From Luteibacter yeojuensis (GTDB taxonomy: Bacteria > Pseudomonadota > Gammaproteobacteria > Xanthomonadales > Rhodanobacteraceae), in contig NZ_JAAQTL010000001.1 in the NCBI RefSeq assembly GCF_011742875.1, positions 2,480,001 through 2,544,000 of the forward strand: a stretch of DNA of 64,000 nucleotides, read 5' to 3'. Under the pieces are notes generated by a model. That model had not been told where the DNA came from. It saw nothing but the letters and a program-made list of their open reading frames with translations, and searched no databases. The position numbers and the translations under genes were made by a program. The stretch's first letter is position 1. Every line of letters begins with the position of its first letter. Positions 44,351-52,492 of the stretch are shown here, piece by piece.

Positions 44351-45484
44351 TCAGGCGGCGCTGCGAATCGCCTCGAGGAGGGCCAGGCCGTGCGGACCGG
44401 CGAACCAGGCGGCGTGGCCGCGCAGGAAGGTGTGATAAGCCACGTCGGCGTGGTCGCGCCGCCGGGTGACTCCCTCGAAGTACTCTACCTCGGAGAGGGC
44501 GAAGTCCAGGTGCACGATAGGCAGCAGGTTCGCCAGGACGTCCAGCGCCTCGGCATCCAGGGGACGTACCGAGCGGTAGCCGGCGACGATCGCAAGGGCC
44601 AGTTCATGCCTTGCGATGTCCTCTCGCTCGACCTCCAGCCACGCGATGGCATTGCGCTCGATGGCCGTCGCGAGGTCGAACAGGGCGAAGGTGGCGGCAC
44701 ACAGGCCGAAATCGAGCACGTCGACGATGCGCGCGTCGTCTTCCGGGCCGCTCCAGCAGAGGTTGGACACATGCCAGTCGCCGTGCGTCCAGAGGCGTGG
44801 CTGGCCGGCGAGCGCTCCGGCCACGCGGGTGTGCCAGGGCGCGATGGCTGCACCGATCTCGTCGCGCCAGTCGCGCTCGCCGAGGTAACGCGCAAGCGCG
44901 GAACGCTCGCGAAGCTGGGTGGCGATCGTCGCCAGCGGATCCTCCGACGAGAGGATGTCCGCCCGCGCGACAAGGATGTGCGTGCGGCGTTGCGGCGCAG
45001 CGAAGGCTTCCGCTGCCGAATGCAGCCGCGCGAGCATGCTTCCCGCCGCGAACGCGTGGCCCTCGCCACCGATCGGCGACCATGAAAACGCGTCCCGGTA
45101 AATGTCGACGCCCCGCGCGGGTTCGTGCAGCTCGTAGACCCAGTCTTCCGCGCCGAACACGGTGCTGCCGTCGGGGTCGTGAAGGATGCGCGGCACGGGC
45201 ACGCCGGCTTCGCGAAGAAACGCGGCGAAGCGATGCTCCTCCAACAGCGTGCCTTCGTCGCGCACGCTGCGATGATGGCGCTTGACGAAGACCCGCCCTT
45301 TACCGGTCGTCGCCAGCGCGGCCGCCGACAAGGGTCTCGGACTGCGCCAATCGATGGAGCGAAGTTCACCCGACGAGGGCACGCGCGCGATCGCGGCGGC
45401 CACTTCTTCCCACGTCAACGGCGGCCAGTCCGGCTCGAGATGGTCGCCTGCAAGGCCGTGCGCGAAATGGCCGTCGTTGGTCAT
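44351..45484 (-). CDS. Aminoglycoside phosphotransferase-fold kinase, substrate unknown
   Basis: The 377-residue protein has GRVFVKRHHRS (ATP-binding Lys), LWTHGDWHVSNLCW (catalytic loop with HGD) and RIVDVLDFGLCAATFALFDL (DxD metal site), the APH/choline-kinase fold. It starts 22 bp behind bufC on the same strand, so it may be cotranscribed with bufA2-bufB-bufC, and ends just before the TPP riboswitch. It could be a thiamine kinase that traps PnuT cargo or an enzyme of the bufferin operon; the sequence alone does not decide. Confidence 0.75.
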   Translation of the reverse strand: MTNDGHFAHGLAGDHLEPDWPPLTWEEVAAAIARVPSSGELRSIDWRSPRPLSAAALATTGKGRVFVKRHHRSVRDEGTLLEEHRFAAFLREAGVPVPRILHDPDGSTVFGAEDWVYELHEPARGVDIYRDAFSWSPIGGEGHAFAAGSMLARLHSAAEAFAAPQRRTHILVARADILSSEDPLATIATQLRERSALARYLGERDWRDEIGAAIAPWHTRVAGALAGQPRLWTHGDWHVSNLCWSGPEDDARIVDVLDFGLCAATFALFDLATAIERNAIAWLEVEREDIARHELALAIVAGYRSVRPLDAEALDVLANLLPIVHLDFALSEVEYFEGVTRRRDHADVAYHTFLRGHAAWFAGPHGLALLEAIRSAA

Positions 45485-45506
45485 CGTCGGTTCCGAGGCC
45501 TCGCGT

Positions 45507-46241
45507 CTACCGCCGGAGTTGACGGATCATCCCTTCGGCGGTCCAGGCACCGAGGCAGCCGCCGGCGATGCGGGCGGTCTGCTCCTCGTCGTGCGTGCGC
45601 TCGAGGCTGGCGCAGATCTCGCCGAAGCTGGCGCCGGCAAGGGCGAGGTCCAGGCAGGTGGATTCGTCGGCGGTCATGCTGGCGAAGCGTGGCGACAGGC
45701 CCTGCCGCCATACCCGGGCGCCGACGCCGGCATCGACGATCACCACCGGCGGCGGCGGTGTCTCGTCGGCCAGGGCGCGCCAGATGGCGACCGCGTTGCT
45801 GAGCATGGGGCGGAAGCGCAGCGTCGGGACGAACTCGATCTCCACACGGTCCCAATCGTCGGCGACGAGGTCGCGGACTTCCATGGGTTGCGCGTCGGCA
45901 CCCGAGAACGCACGGCGCAGGTGCCAGTCCAGCCAGGCCAGTTCACCCACCTCGACATCCGCGGGATAGGCGTTCTCCAGCCACTGGACGAATTGTTCGC
46001 CGTACGCGTCCAGGGTCCACGACGACGGCGTATGACGGTCGATGTAGCGCGACGCATTGGCATCGAAGGCATCGTCGCCGAGCCAGAGCACCGTCTTCTC
46101 GTAGGTATCGCGCAGGCAGGCGAGAAGCTGCGCGCGATAGTTGTTCGCATAGACGGCCATGCCGCGCGCATCGACGCCCAAGGGGACGGCGCCCGTCGCG
46201 AGCGAGACGGCGAAGACACGCTGTCGTTCCCTGAGGTTCAT
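45507..46241 (-). CDS. bufC: BufC-like protein (DUF2063, bufferin maturation partner), second system
   Basis: The 244-residue protein starts MNLRERQRVFAV at 46241, overlapping the bufB stop by ATGA. ANNYRAQLLACLRDTYEKTV and LDWHLRRAFSGADA match the DUF2063 'putative DNA-binding' domain that partners DUF692 enzymes (MbnC-like). In bufferin systems BufC presents the precursor to BufB. It is the third gene behind SigF-type promoter 47446-47471. Confidence 0.82.
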   Translation of the reverse strand: MNLRERQRVFAVSLATGAVPLGVDARGMAVYANNYRAQLLACLRDTYEKTVLWLGDDAFDANASRYIDRHTPSSWTLDAYGEQFVQWLENAYPADVEVGELAWLDWHLRRAFSGADAQPMEVRDLVADDWDRVEIEFVPTLRFRPMLSNAVAIWRALADETPPPPVVIVDAGVGARVWRQGLSPRFASMTADESTCLDLALAGASFGEICASLERTHDEEQTARIAGGCLGAWTAEGMIRQLRR

Positions 46242-47080
46242 GCGGCGCGGGGACGCGAGTCGCGTGCAAGGGAGCGCGCATGCGCGAGCTCGGCCAGCAG
46301 GTCCGCAAGCGGCGGAATGTGATCGTCGCGTTCGATCATCACCGCGACGTCGCCCAGGCGTTCGGCGAAGCGTGCGTAGAGATCCCACACCGGATCGCAT
46401 ACGGGCGAATCGTGCGTATCGATCAGCATGTCGCGCCCCTGGCTGTGCCCGGCAAGGTGGAGCTGCAACACGCGGTCGAGGGGCAGGTGCCGCATCCAGT
46501 CGTCGGGGTCGAAGCCGTGGTTCGTCGCACTGACGTAGATGTTGTTCACGTCGAGCAGGAGGTAGCAGCCGGTGCGGGCGCACAGTTCGGCGAGGAAGGC
46601 CGCCTCGCTCATGGCCGCGTCCGGAAACGCGAGGTACGTGGACGGATTCTCCAGCACCAGCGGCCGCCCGAGGGCATCCTGTGCGGCATGCACGTTGGAC
46701 GCGACGAGATCGAGCGCCTCCTCCGTGTAGGGCAGCGGCAGCAGGTCGTGTGAATTGAATCCTTCCACGCCCGTCCAGCAGAGGTGGTCCGACACCCACA
46801 GCGGCTCGATACGGTCCGCCAGACGGCGCAGCCGGGCAAGGTAATCCGCATCGACGCCGTCGCTCGAACCGATGTTCATCGAGACGCCATGCAGGGCCAC
46901 GGGATAACGCTCGCGAATACCGGCGAGCACGTCGAGCGGCTTGCCGCCGTCGACCATGAAATTCTCGGAGATGACCTCGAGGAAATCGACGGGCTGCGCC
47001 GCTTCGAGGAAATCGTCGTAATGCGGGATGCGCAGGCCTAGCCCAAAGCCGGACAACGGTGTCGGTACAGGGTGGGACAT
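46238..47080 (-). CDS. bufB: BufB: DUF692 multinuclear iron oxygenase, with BufA2
   Basis: The 280-residue TIM-barrel protein has LEVISENFMVDGG, ALHGVSMNIGSSDG, VSDHLCWTG, LENPSTYLAF, LLLDVNNIYVSA and LHLAGHS, which contain the His/Glu/Asp ligands of the DUF692 (MbnB/TglH) di- or tri-iron site. Such enzymes convert Cys in RiPP precursors; in bufferins to thio-oxazoles that bind copper. It follows bufA2 after 55 bp. Confidence 0.92.
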   Translation of the reverse strand: MSHPVPTPLSGFGLGLRIPHYDDFLEAAQPVDFLEVISENFMVDGGKPLDVLAGIRERYPVALHGVSMNIGSSDGVDADYLARLRRLADRIEPLWVSDHLCWTGVEGFNSHDLLPLPYTEEALDLVASNVHAAQDALGRPLVLENPSTYLAFPDAAMSEAAFLAELCARTGCYLLLDVNNIYVSATNHGFDPDDWMRHLPLDRVLQLHLAGHSQGRDMLIDTHDSPVCDPVWDLYARFAERLGDVAVMIERDDHIPPLADLLAELAHARSLARDSRPRAA

Positions 47081-47135
47081 GCGTCGCTCCAGGCAAACGA
47101 CCCGGCCGCCCCAGGGGGCAACCGGGCCACGGGAC

Positions 47136-47399
47136 TTACTTTTCGGTCTCGCTGCCGCCCTGGGCCTTGCATTCCTTCGCGGAGACTGCCTTGAAGCCCT
47201 GGCCCTTGCAGCTGTTCATGCCCTTGCACGAGTTGTGGGCCGACTTGCAGTCGGACGTGCCCTTGCAGGTGTTGATGCCGTAGCAATGCACCGTCTTCGC
47301 GGCGCCCTGCTCAGCGGCCTGGGCCGGGGCCGAGATCGCGGCGACCGAAACGGCAAAGATGGCGGCGGCGGCGGCGATGCTATGGGTGGCGGTATGCAT
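47136..47399 (-). CDS. bufA2: BufA2-type bufferin precursor
   Basis: The 87-residue protein from the ATG at 47399 has a signal peptide (about 1-28, APAQA-A) and a Cys-rich core: VHCYGINTCKGTSDC, then SCKGMNSCKGQGF and KEC, seven Cys in all. This C-x-G-I-N-x-C-K-G pattern is the BufA2 family of bufferins, exported copper-sequestering RiPPs. A start 13 codons upstream lies next to the TSS and is unlikely. Its promoter is the SigF site 47446-47471. Confidence 0.88.
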   Translation of the reverse strand: MHTATHSIAAAAAIFAVSVAAISAPAQAAEQGAAKTVHCYGINTCKGTSDCKSAHNSCKGMNSCKGQGFKAVSAKECKAQGGSETEK

Positions 47400-47445
47400 G
47401 TTCGTTCTCCGTGACAGGATGATTTGCCGGAATGGCATTGTCAGG

Positions 47446-47471
47446 TTCGCCGGGCCGGGCCGGCCGGTTAC
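47446..47471 (-). promoter_or_regulatory. SigF-type promoter of bufA2-bufB-bufC
   Basis: On the minus strand GTAACC, exactly 16 bases, CGAA. This equals the promoter pattern I recall for Caulobacter SigF. The predicted transcript starts about 40 bp before the bufA2 ATG. Two further exact matches lie at 49885 and 49923. Confidence 0.8.
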
Positions 47472-47504
47472 AGGAGGATACCCTCTCCTCCACTGTTTTT
47501 TCGA

Positions 47505-47972
47505 TCAACGGATACCGAAGAGCCGGTCGAGCGAAAGACGCCCGCCGCCCCGGCCGATGAGGTAGAGGAGGATCGCGGCCCAGGAAAGGTGGGTGGGCCA
47601 TGCGTCGGGATAGACGAAGATCTCGATGATGGTGGTCATGCCGAGCAGCACGAACGCCGAGAAGCGCGTGGCCAGACCCAGCACCAGCAGGATCGGGACG
47701 AAGGTCTCCACGCTGGCCGACATATGGGCCGCGATCTCCGGCGGAACCAGCGGCAGGCGGTATTCGGTGCGGAACAGTTCGTAGGTTCCCTCGGTGACGG
47801 TGAGGAACCCTTCCACCTTCGTGCGGCCGGACTGGAAGAAGATGGCGGCGATGGACAGTCGTCCCGCCAGTGCGAGCAGGTCGTGGCCGATCCATCGCTC
47901 GAGACTTCCGGCGAATGCGTTCCAGCGGCTGCGCAAGGTGGGACGTGAGGTCGTGACAACGGTGGATGCCAT
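47505..47972 (-). CDS. DoxX-family membrane protein at the end of the buf operon
   Basis: The 155-residue protein starts at 47972, with AAGGAG six bases upstream; an ATG at 47987 overlapping the bufC stop is an alternative. Four membrane segments and SIAAIFFQSGRTKVEGF mark the DoxX family. DoxX proteins are frequent neighbours of DUF692/DUF2063 genes; a redox or quinone role is suspected. Confidence 0.85.
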   Translation of the reverse strand: MASTVVTTSRPTLRSRWNAFAGSLERWIGHDLLALAGRLSIAAIFFQSGRTKVEGFLTVTEGTYELFRTEYRLPLVPPEIAAHMSASVETFVPILLVLGLATRFSAFVLLGMTTIIEIFVYPDAWPTHLSWAAILLYLIGRGGGRLSLDRLFGIR

Positions 47973-47983
47973 GGCGGGCTCCT

Positions 47984-48718
47984 TCATGACGTGGCGAATG
48001 CGCCGGACTGGAGGAGCCCGGAAAGAATGAGGTCGATGCGTGCATCGGGATGCGCTTCCGCCACCGCGAGCGTCGCTTCCCCGAGCGTCGCGCCCGCTTC
48101 GCATGCTTCGAGCAGTGCGATATCCGCCGCCCCCGCGGGCAGGACGCGGACGTCGTGCCCCACGCGTACCACGACAGCGTATTCGGGATCCCAGGCAAGG
48201 GCGTCGTCGACCGGCTCGCCCTGGCGACTGGCTTGCCAGATGGTGCGCGCGGGCAACGCCGAGGCGAACCCGCGTGTCGCGGGATGGAGCCGCGGGCGCA
48301 TGCCGGCGAGCGCCTGGGGAGCGAGCGACGCGAGGTGCCTTGTCCCGAGCGCGGTGGCGTCGGCGGCGTGAAGGCTTTCCGACCACAGGCGATCGAGACG
48401 GGCGACGTCGGCAAGGTATGGCAGCGCGGCGGCCGGCTCGAAACCGGCAAGGAAAGCCGGGAACGCTTCGCCGTACGTGGCGAGCCGCGCGTCGCGAGGC
48501 GGCTCGTCCGCGACATGCACCGCGGCGGCGGCGCGGAACCAGTCGCGCCCGACGAGGCATGCCACGGCCGGGAAATTGGCTTCCAGCGCGTCGAGGCACG
48601 CCCGCATCACGGTATTGCGATAGATCGCGAAGGCGGGCCTGCCGGCCGGGCCGAAAAGCGACGTCTCGTCGAACAGGGCACCGGCGAAATCCCGCTGGAA
48701 CGATGCAAGGCCGCTCAT
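47984..48718 (-). CDS. bufC: BufC-like protein (DUF2063), first system
   Basis: From the ATG at 48718 (MSGLASFQRDFAGALF) the product is 244 residues; the start overlaps the bufB stop (ATGA). FAIYRNTVMRACLDALEANF is the DUF2063 hallmark. It partners BufB in precursor recognition. A longer frame to 48763 is unsupported. Confidence 0.88.
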   Translation of the reverse strand: MSGLASFQRDFAGALFDETSLFGPAGRPAFAIYRNTVMRACLDALEANFPAVACLVGRDWFRAAAAVHVADEPPRDARLATYGEAFPAFLAGFEPAAALPYLADVARLDRLWSESLHAADATALGTRHLASLAPQALAGMRPRLHPATRGFASALPARTIWQASRQGEPVDDALAWDPEYAVVVRVGHDVRVLPAGAADIALLEACEAGATLGEATLAVAEAHPDARIDLILSGLLQSGAFATS

Positions 48719-49551
48719 GCCGCCATCCGGCATTCGGCGAGCAGGGCGTTCGCGCGGAGGCATTCCTCATGCAGCGTCTCGAACGGCGGCACGTTGCCGT
48801 CCCGCTCGATGAGCGTCGGGCGCGGACCGTCGAGTGCCAGGACGTAGCGGTACAGTTCCCACACCGGTTCGGCGACCGGGGCATCGTGCGAGTCCACCAG
48901 CAGGCCGCCGGCCACGCCGTCGTCGACGCCATGACCCGCGAGGTGGATCTCCGTGACCGAACGCAGCGGGAAACGGTCCAGGTAGGCGCGCGCATCGACA
49001 CCGAGGTTGTGCGCGCTCACGTGGACGTTGTTGATGTCGAGGAGCAGGCCGCAGCCGCTTCGGCGCACCAGCTCCGCAAGAAAGTCGGTTTCGCTCCAGT
49101 CGTGCCCCTCGAGCGAAAGGTAATGGGAAGGATTTTCCAGCGAAAGCTTCCGCCCGAGCGCGTCCTGGCTGCGCTGCACATTTTCCACGACGCGGGCGAG
49201 CGCTTCATGGCTGCGGGGGAACGGGAGGAGGTCCGGGAGATAGGCCCCACCCCATGCCGACCATGCAAGGTGTTCGGATACCAGCACGGGTTTCACGCGG
49301 TCGACGAGCCGGCGCAACCGGCGCAGGTGCGCCGGATCGGGTGGCGCCGCGGCGGCCAGCGAAAGCGATACGCCATGGAGCGACACGGGATGTCGCTCCG
49401 CCAGCGCATCCAGCATGGCCGGATGCGGACCGCCCTCGGCCAGGTAGTTCTCCGGATGAACCTCGAACCACAGCCCCGCCGACGCACACTCCAGCGCGCC
49501 GTCGATGTGCTGCGGTTTGAAGCTCAGGCCGGCGGCGAGCGGTCCGCGCAC
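48715..49551 (-). CDS. bufB: BufB: DUF692 multinuclear iron oxygenase, with BufA1
   Basis: The 278-residue protein (GTG start at 49551) has WFEVHPENYLAEGG, SLHGVSLSLA, VSEHLAWSAWGG, LENPSHYLSL, LLLDINNVHVSAHN and EIHLAGHGVDD, the metal-ligand set of DUF692 enzymes. It starts four bases after bufA1. It is a diverged paralogue of the enzyme at 46238. Confidence 0.92.
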   Translation of the reverse strand: MRGPLAAGLSFKPQHIDGALECASAGLWFEVHPENYLAEGGPHPAMLDALAERHPVSLHGVSLSLAAAAPPDPAHLRRLRRLVDRVKPVLVSEHLAWSAWGGAYLPDLLPFPRSHEALARVVENVQRSQDALGRKLSLENPSHYLSLEGHDWSETDFLAELVRRSGCGLLLDINNVHVSAHNLGVDARAYLDRFPLRSVTEIHLAGHGVDDGVAGGLLVDSHDAPVAEPVWELYRYVLALDGPRPTLIERDGNVPPFETLHEECLRANALLAECRMAA

Positions 49552-49555
49552 GGCG

Positions 49556-49834
49556 TCAGCCTGCTTTCGTCAGCGAGCCGTTGCCGTGGGGCGTCTTGAT
49601 CGAGGTGCAGGTGCCGGCCGGAACCAGCTTCCACGCATTCTTCTGGTAATCGGCCTTCGCCGTGCCGGCGCAGGTGGTGCCGGGGCCGGCGGCGCAATCG
49701 TTCTGGCCCGCCTTGGCGACGCCCCAGCATTTCTCCATGGCGGGCTTCGCGGCGCCCTGCGCTTCGCCGGCGTGGGCGACACCGCCGACCAGGGCGGCAA
49801 GGGTAAGGGCGAGCGTGGCGGCGTGACGGTTCAT
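49556..49834 (-). CDS. bufA1: BufA1-type bufferin precursor (DUF2282)
   Basis: The 92-residue protein has a signal peptide (1-22, GVAHA-G) and the core [39 protein letters not shown] and GTC, the DUF2282/BufA1 pattern with four Cys. BufA1 is modified by BufBC, exported and binds copper. It is the first gene of bufA1-bufB-bufC-doxX, with the SigF promoter 51-76 bp upstream. Confidence 0.9.
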   Translation of the reverse strand: MNRHAATLALTLAALVGGVAHAGEAQGAAKPAMEKCWGVAKAGQNDCAAGPGTTCAGTAKADYQKNAWKLVPAGTCTSIKTPHGNGSLTKAG

Positions 49835-49884
49835 AGGGTGGCTCCTTCGCGGATGGCGGACGGGAAGTCCGGGTCGTGAAAGGG

Positions 49885-49910
49885 TTCGTCGGCCGAGCCG
49901 GTCTGGTTAC
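49885..49910 (-). promoter_or_regulatory. SigF-type promoter of bufA1-bufB-bufC-doxX
   Basis: Minus strand GTAACC, 16 bases, CGAA. Its -35 end lies only 12 bp from the -35 of the divergent sigF promoter, so the two share one control region. Confidence 0.8.
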
Positions 49911-49922
49911 AGGAGCGCTGGT

Positions 49923-49948
49923 GTAACCGGACGGTACGCCCGGACGAA
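49923..49948 (+). promoter_or_regulatory. SigF-type autoregulatory promoter of sigF-nrsF
   Basis: Plus strand GTAACC, 16 bases, CGAA, about 117 bp before the proposed sigF start. An exact match in front of the sigma gene indicates positive autoregulation. Confidence 0.78.
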
Positions 49949-50065
49949 CCAGAGCGCATGAACATCCAAGCGTCGCCATGGTTCCTGGTGTTACCGGCAT
50001 CGCGGCACGTTCCCATACGTCCAGGTTATTGCGATGTCGGACCCAGCAAGGCTAAATCCCTCCCG

Positions 50066-50662
50066 ATGAAAAATCGGCAGGTCAGCGCGGAGGTCGCGGA
50101 AGGACACCTGGTGGGTCGATCGCCCGCCGAGGTGGAAATGCGCGCGTGTTTCATTGCCGGCCTCGCCGGCGACGCGACGCGCTACCGCGACTTCCTCGAC
50201 GGCCTCTCGGGCCACCTGCGCGCCTATCTCCGCCGGCGCCTGCCCCGCGCGCAGGCGGATGTCGAGGATATCCTGCAGGAAACCCTGCTGGCCGTGCATA
50301 ATGCGCGGCACACGTATCGTACGGAGCAGCCGCTCACCGCCTGGGTCCATGCGATCGCCCGCTACAAGTTGATGGATTTCTTCCGAGCCCATTCGCGCCG
50401 CGAGGCATTGCACGACCCTTTCGAGGATGACGGCGGCCTGTTCGTCGCATCCGATGTCGAACCGACGGACGCGCGACGCGATGTCGGCATGTTGCTCGAG
50501 GCCCTGCCCGACCGCCACCGCCTGCCGATCCAGCTCGTGAAGCTGGAGGGGTTGTCCGTGGCCGAGGCCGCGCAACGCTGCGGCATGTCGGAATCGGCGG
50601 TGAAGGTCGGCGTGCACCGGGGCCTGAAGGCGCTGGCCGTGCGGATCCGGGGGCAGTCATGA
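50066..50662 (+). CDS. sigF: SigF-type ECF sigma factor
   Basis: From the ATG at 50066 the product is 198 residues; an ATG at 50138 with GAGGTG upstream is an equally possible start, while 49958 would add a non-conserved leader right at the promoter. Region 2 is ADVEDILQETLLAVHN and AWVHAIARYKLMDFFRAHSR; region 4 is VAEAAQRCGMSESAVKVGVH. The linked NrsF anti-sigma gene overlaps its stop (ATGA). In Caulobacter SigF answers heavy metals and controls buf genes. Confidence 0.88.
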   Translation: MKNRQVSAEVAEGHLVGRSPAEVEMRACFIAGLAGDATRYRDFLDGLSGHLRAYLRRRLPRAQADVEDILQETLLAVHNARHTYRTEQPLTAWVHAIARYKLMDFFRAHSRREALHDPFEDDGGLFVASDVEPTDARRDVGMLLEALPDRHRLPIQLVKLEGLSVAEAAQRCGMSESAVKVGVHRGLKALAVRIRGQS

Positions 50663-51300
50663 AGACCGACGACCTCATCGCGATGCTCGCGACGCAGGCG
50701 CCCCCGGTGGACCGCCGTGCCCCCGTTCGCCGCTTCGCCCTCGCCTGGGTGACCGGTTTCGTGGCGGCCCTGCTGCTGATGGTGCTGTTGCTGGGGGTCC
50801 GGCCGGACATCGAGAACGCCATGACCATGCCGACCTTCTGGTTCCGGCTGGGCTATGCCAGCGCCATCGCGGCCGCGGCCCTCTGGGTCACCTCGCGGCT
50901 CGCCCGGCCGGGTGTGCGCGTCGGCGGGGCATGGGCGGTGCTGGCCGTACCGGTGGCGGTGGGCTGGGTGGCCATGGGCTGGGTCCTGGCCCATGCGGCG
51001 CCGGGCACCCACCTGCCGCTGATCCTGGGCCATACCTGGCGTGTCTGCCCCCTCCTCATCGCCACCCTGGCCATGCCGGCCTTCGTGGCCATGCTGTGGG
51101 CCGTCCGCGGGATGGCGCCGGTGCGGCCGCGGCTGGCCGGCGCGGCGGTCGGCCTTCTGTCGGGCGCCACGGGCACGGTGGCCTACTGCCTGCACTGCCC
51201 GGAAATGGCGCCGCCGTTCTGGTCCACGTGGTACCTGCTGGGCATGCTCATCCCCGCCGCCCTCGGCGTCGTGGTCGGCCCACGCGCCTTGCGTTGGTAA
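50659..51300 (+). CDS. nrsF: NrsF-type anti-sigma factor (DUF1109)
   Basis: The 213-residue protein has six membrane segments after a short cytosolic N-terminus (MKTDDLIAMLATQAPPVDRR). The paired Cys in VAYCLHCPEM near residue 181 match the conserved Cys of NrsF that sense metals. It should hold SigF inactive at the membrane until metal stress. It overlaps sigF. Beyond it, 51301-51505 holds no gene. Confidence 0.88.
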   Translation: MKTDDLIAMLATQAPPVDRRAPVRRFALAWVTGFVAALLLMVLLLGVRPDIENAMTMPTFWFRLGYASAIAAAALWVTSRLARPGVRVGGAWAVLAVPVAVGWVAMGWVLAHAAPGTHLPLILGHTWRVCPLLIATLAMPAFVAMLWAVRGMAPVRPRLAGAAVGLLSGATGTVAYCLHCPEMAPPFWSTWYLLGMLIPAALGVVVGPRALRW

Positions 51301-51505
51301 GCGGAAGGAAAATCCGGGCGCTTATTCGGCAAATCCTCCAAAACGCCATTCAGTCGATGGCGGAGCGGTCGCTATACCTTCAGACTACACACGCGGTCGG
51401 GGCATTCTGGGTACCACCCAGGCCTCCACCATCGGTGCCAGTGGATGAAGTGCCTCGTCATCGCTGGCCAATCAGCTTGGGACGCAGGACAGAGGGGGCC
51501 GAAAC

Positions 51506-52453
51506 GTGGGCAGAACGAACAGGGATCCGTTGGTCTGGGGGCGCTACCTTGCCGTGGCGGGGGCGTATGCCGCCTGCTACGAGCTGACCCGCTACTTTTC
51601 GTTCTCCCATTGGATGCTGCCTGCCGGGCTTCGCCTGGGCTGTCTCCTTCTTGTCCCGAGGCGGTTCTGGCCGGCCCTGGCCGTGGGCGAGGCACTGCCC
51701 GTGGCCGAAATGGCCTTCCTCCATGTTTCCGTCTTCGGCCTCGCGTGGTCGCTGGCCGCCTCCGTGCCACCCATCGTCTTCTGCATGCCCGTCGTGGCCT
51801 GGATGCGCCGTCGTGCGCCGCTGGTGCTGGACGACGGGCAGATCAACATGAGCCTGATCGTCGCCGTCGCCCTCCTCTGCGCGGCGGTCACTTCCGCCGA
51901 GAACTCGGCGGTGCTGACGACGATGGTCATGAGCGACGGTTCGCCCGGTCCCGCCATCACGCTGCCGATCTTCCTCGTCTGGTTCCTCGGCGCCTATCTC
52001 GGCGCGCTGAGCCTGGTTCCCACGATCATCGGGCTGCGCGAGCGCCTGACGGCCCAGCCGAACGGTGTCGTCACATGGCATGCCGTCAGGCATAGCCCAT
52101 TGCTTCGCGATACGGTCGTCATCGCCCTGCCTTCGCTGGCGTTGCTCACCGTCCTCACGTCGTTCACGAGCGACGGCGCGCTGCAATGTGCCCGCGTGGC
52201 CATGGGATTGCCGGTGATCGCGATGGCACTGCGGCATGGCTGGCATGGCGCTTCCATCGCCTCCCTGCTCGCGAGCATCGCCATCGCGTCGACGGCGTTC
52301 GCGGTAAAGGATCCCGCGATGATCCAGGCGCAGGCCATCCTCGCCTTCATCATCACGACGTCGCTCCTGTTCGGCGTTCGCGTCGCCCGGCGGCAGGCCG
52401 CGCTGCACGTCCTCGCGGCCCGCGAACTGCCCCTGCATGGACGCCGTCGCTGA
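51506..52453 (+). CDS. Stand-alone MASE1-like membrane sensor protein
   Basis: From a GTG at 51506 (AGAGGGGG seven bases upstream) the product is 315 residues with about eight membrane segments. LPAGLRLGCLLLVPRRFWPALAVGE in the first third is typical of MASE1, a sensory domain normally fused to histidine kinases or diguanylate cyclases. Here the chain ends after the membrane part, with no output domain and no frame continuing into one. I cannot say whether it acts through a separate partner. Confidence 0.7.
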   Translation: MGRTNRDPLVWGRYLAVAGAYAACYELTRYFSFSHWMLPAGLRLGCLLLVPRRFWPALAVGEALPVAEMAFLHVSVFGLAWSLAASVPPIVFCMPVVAWMRRRAPLVLDDGQINMSLIVAVALLCAAVTSAENSAVLTTMVMSDGSPGPAITLPIFLVWFLGAYLGALSLVPTIIGLRERLTAQPNGVVTWHAVRHSPLLRDTVVIALPSLALLTVLTSFTSDGALQCARVAMGLPVIAMALRHGWHGASIASLLASIAIASTAFAVKDPAMIQAQAILAFIITTSLLFGVRVARRQAALHVLAARELPLHGRRR

Positions 52454-52492
52454 GGAGGCTGTCCCTCCCCAACGACGGGTGTTCTCACGACA

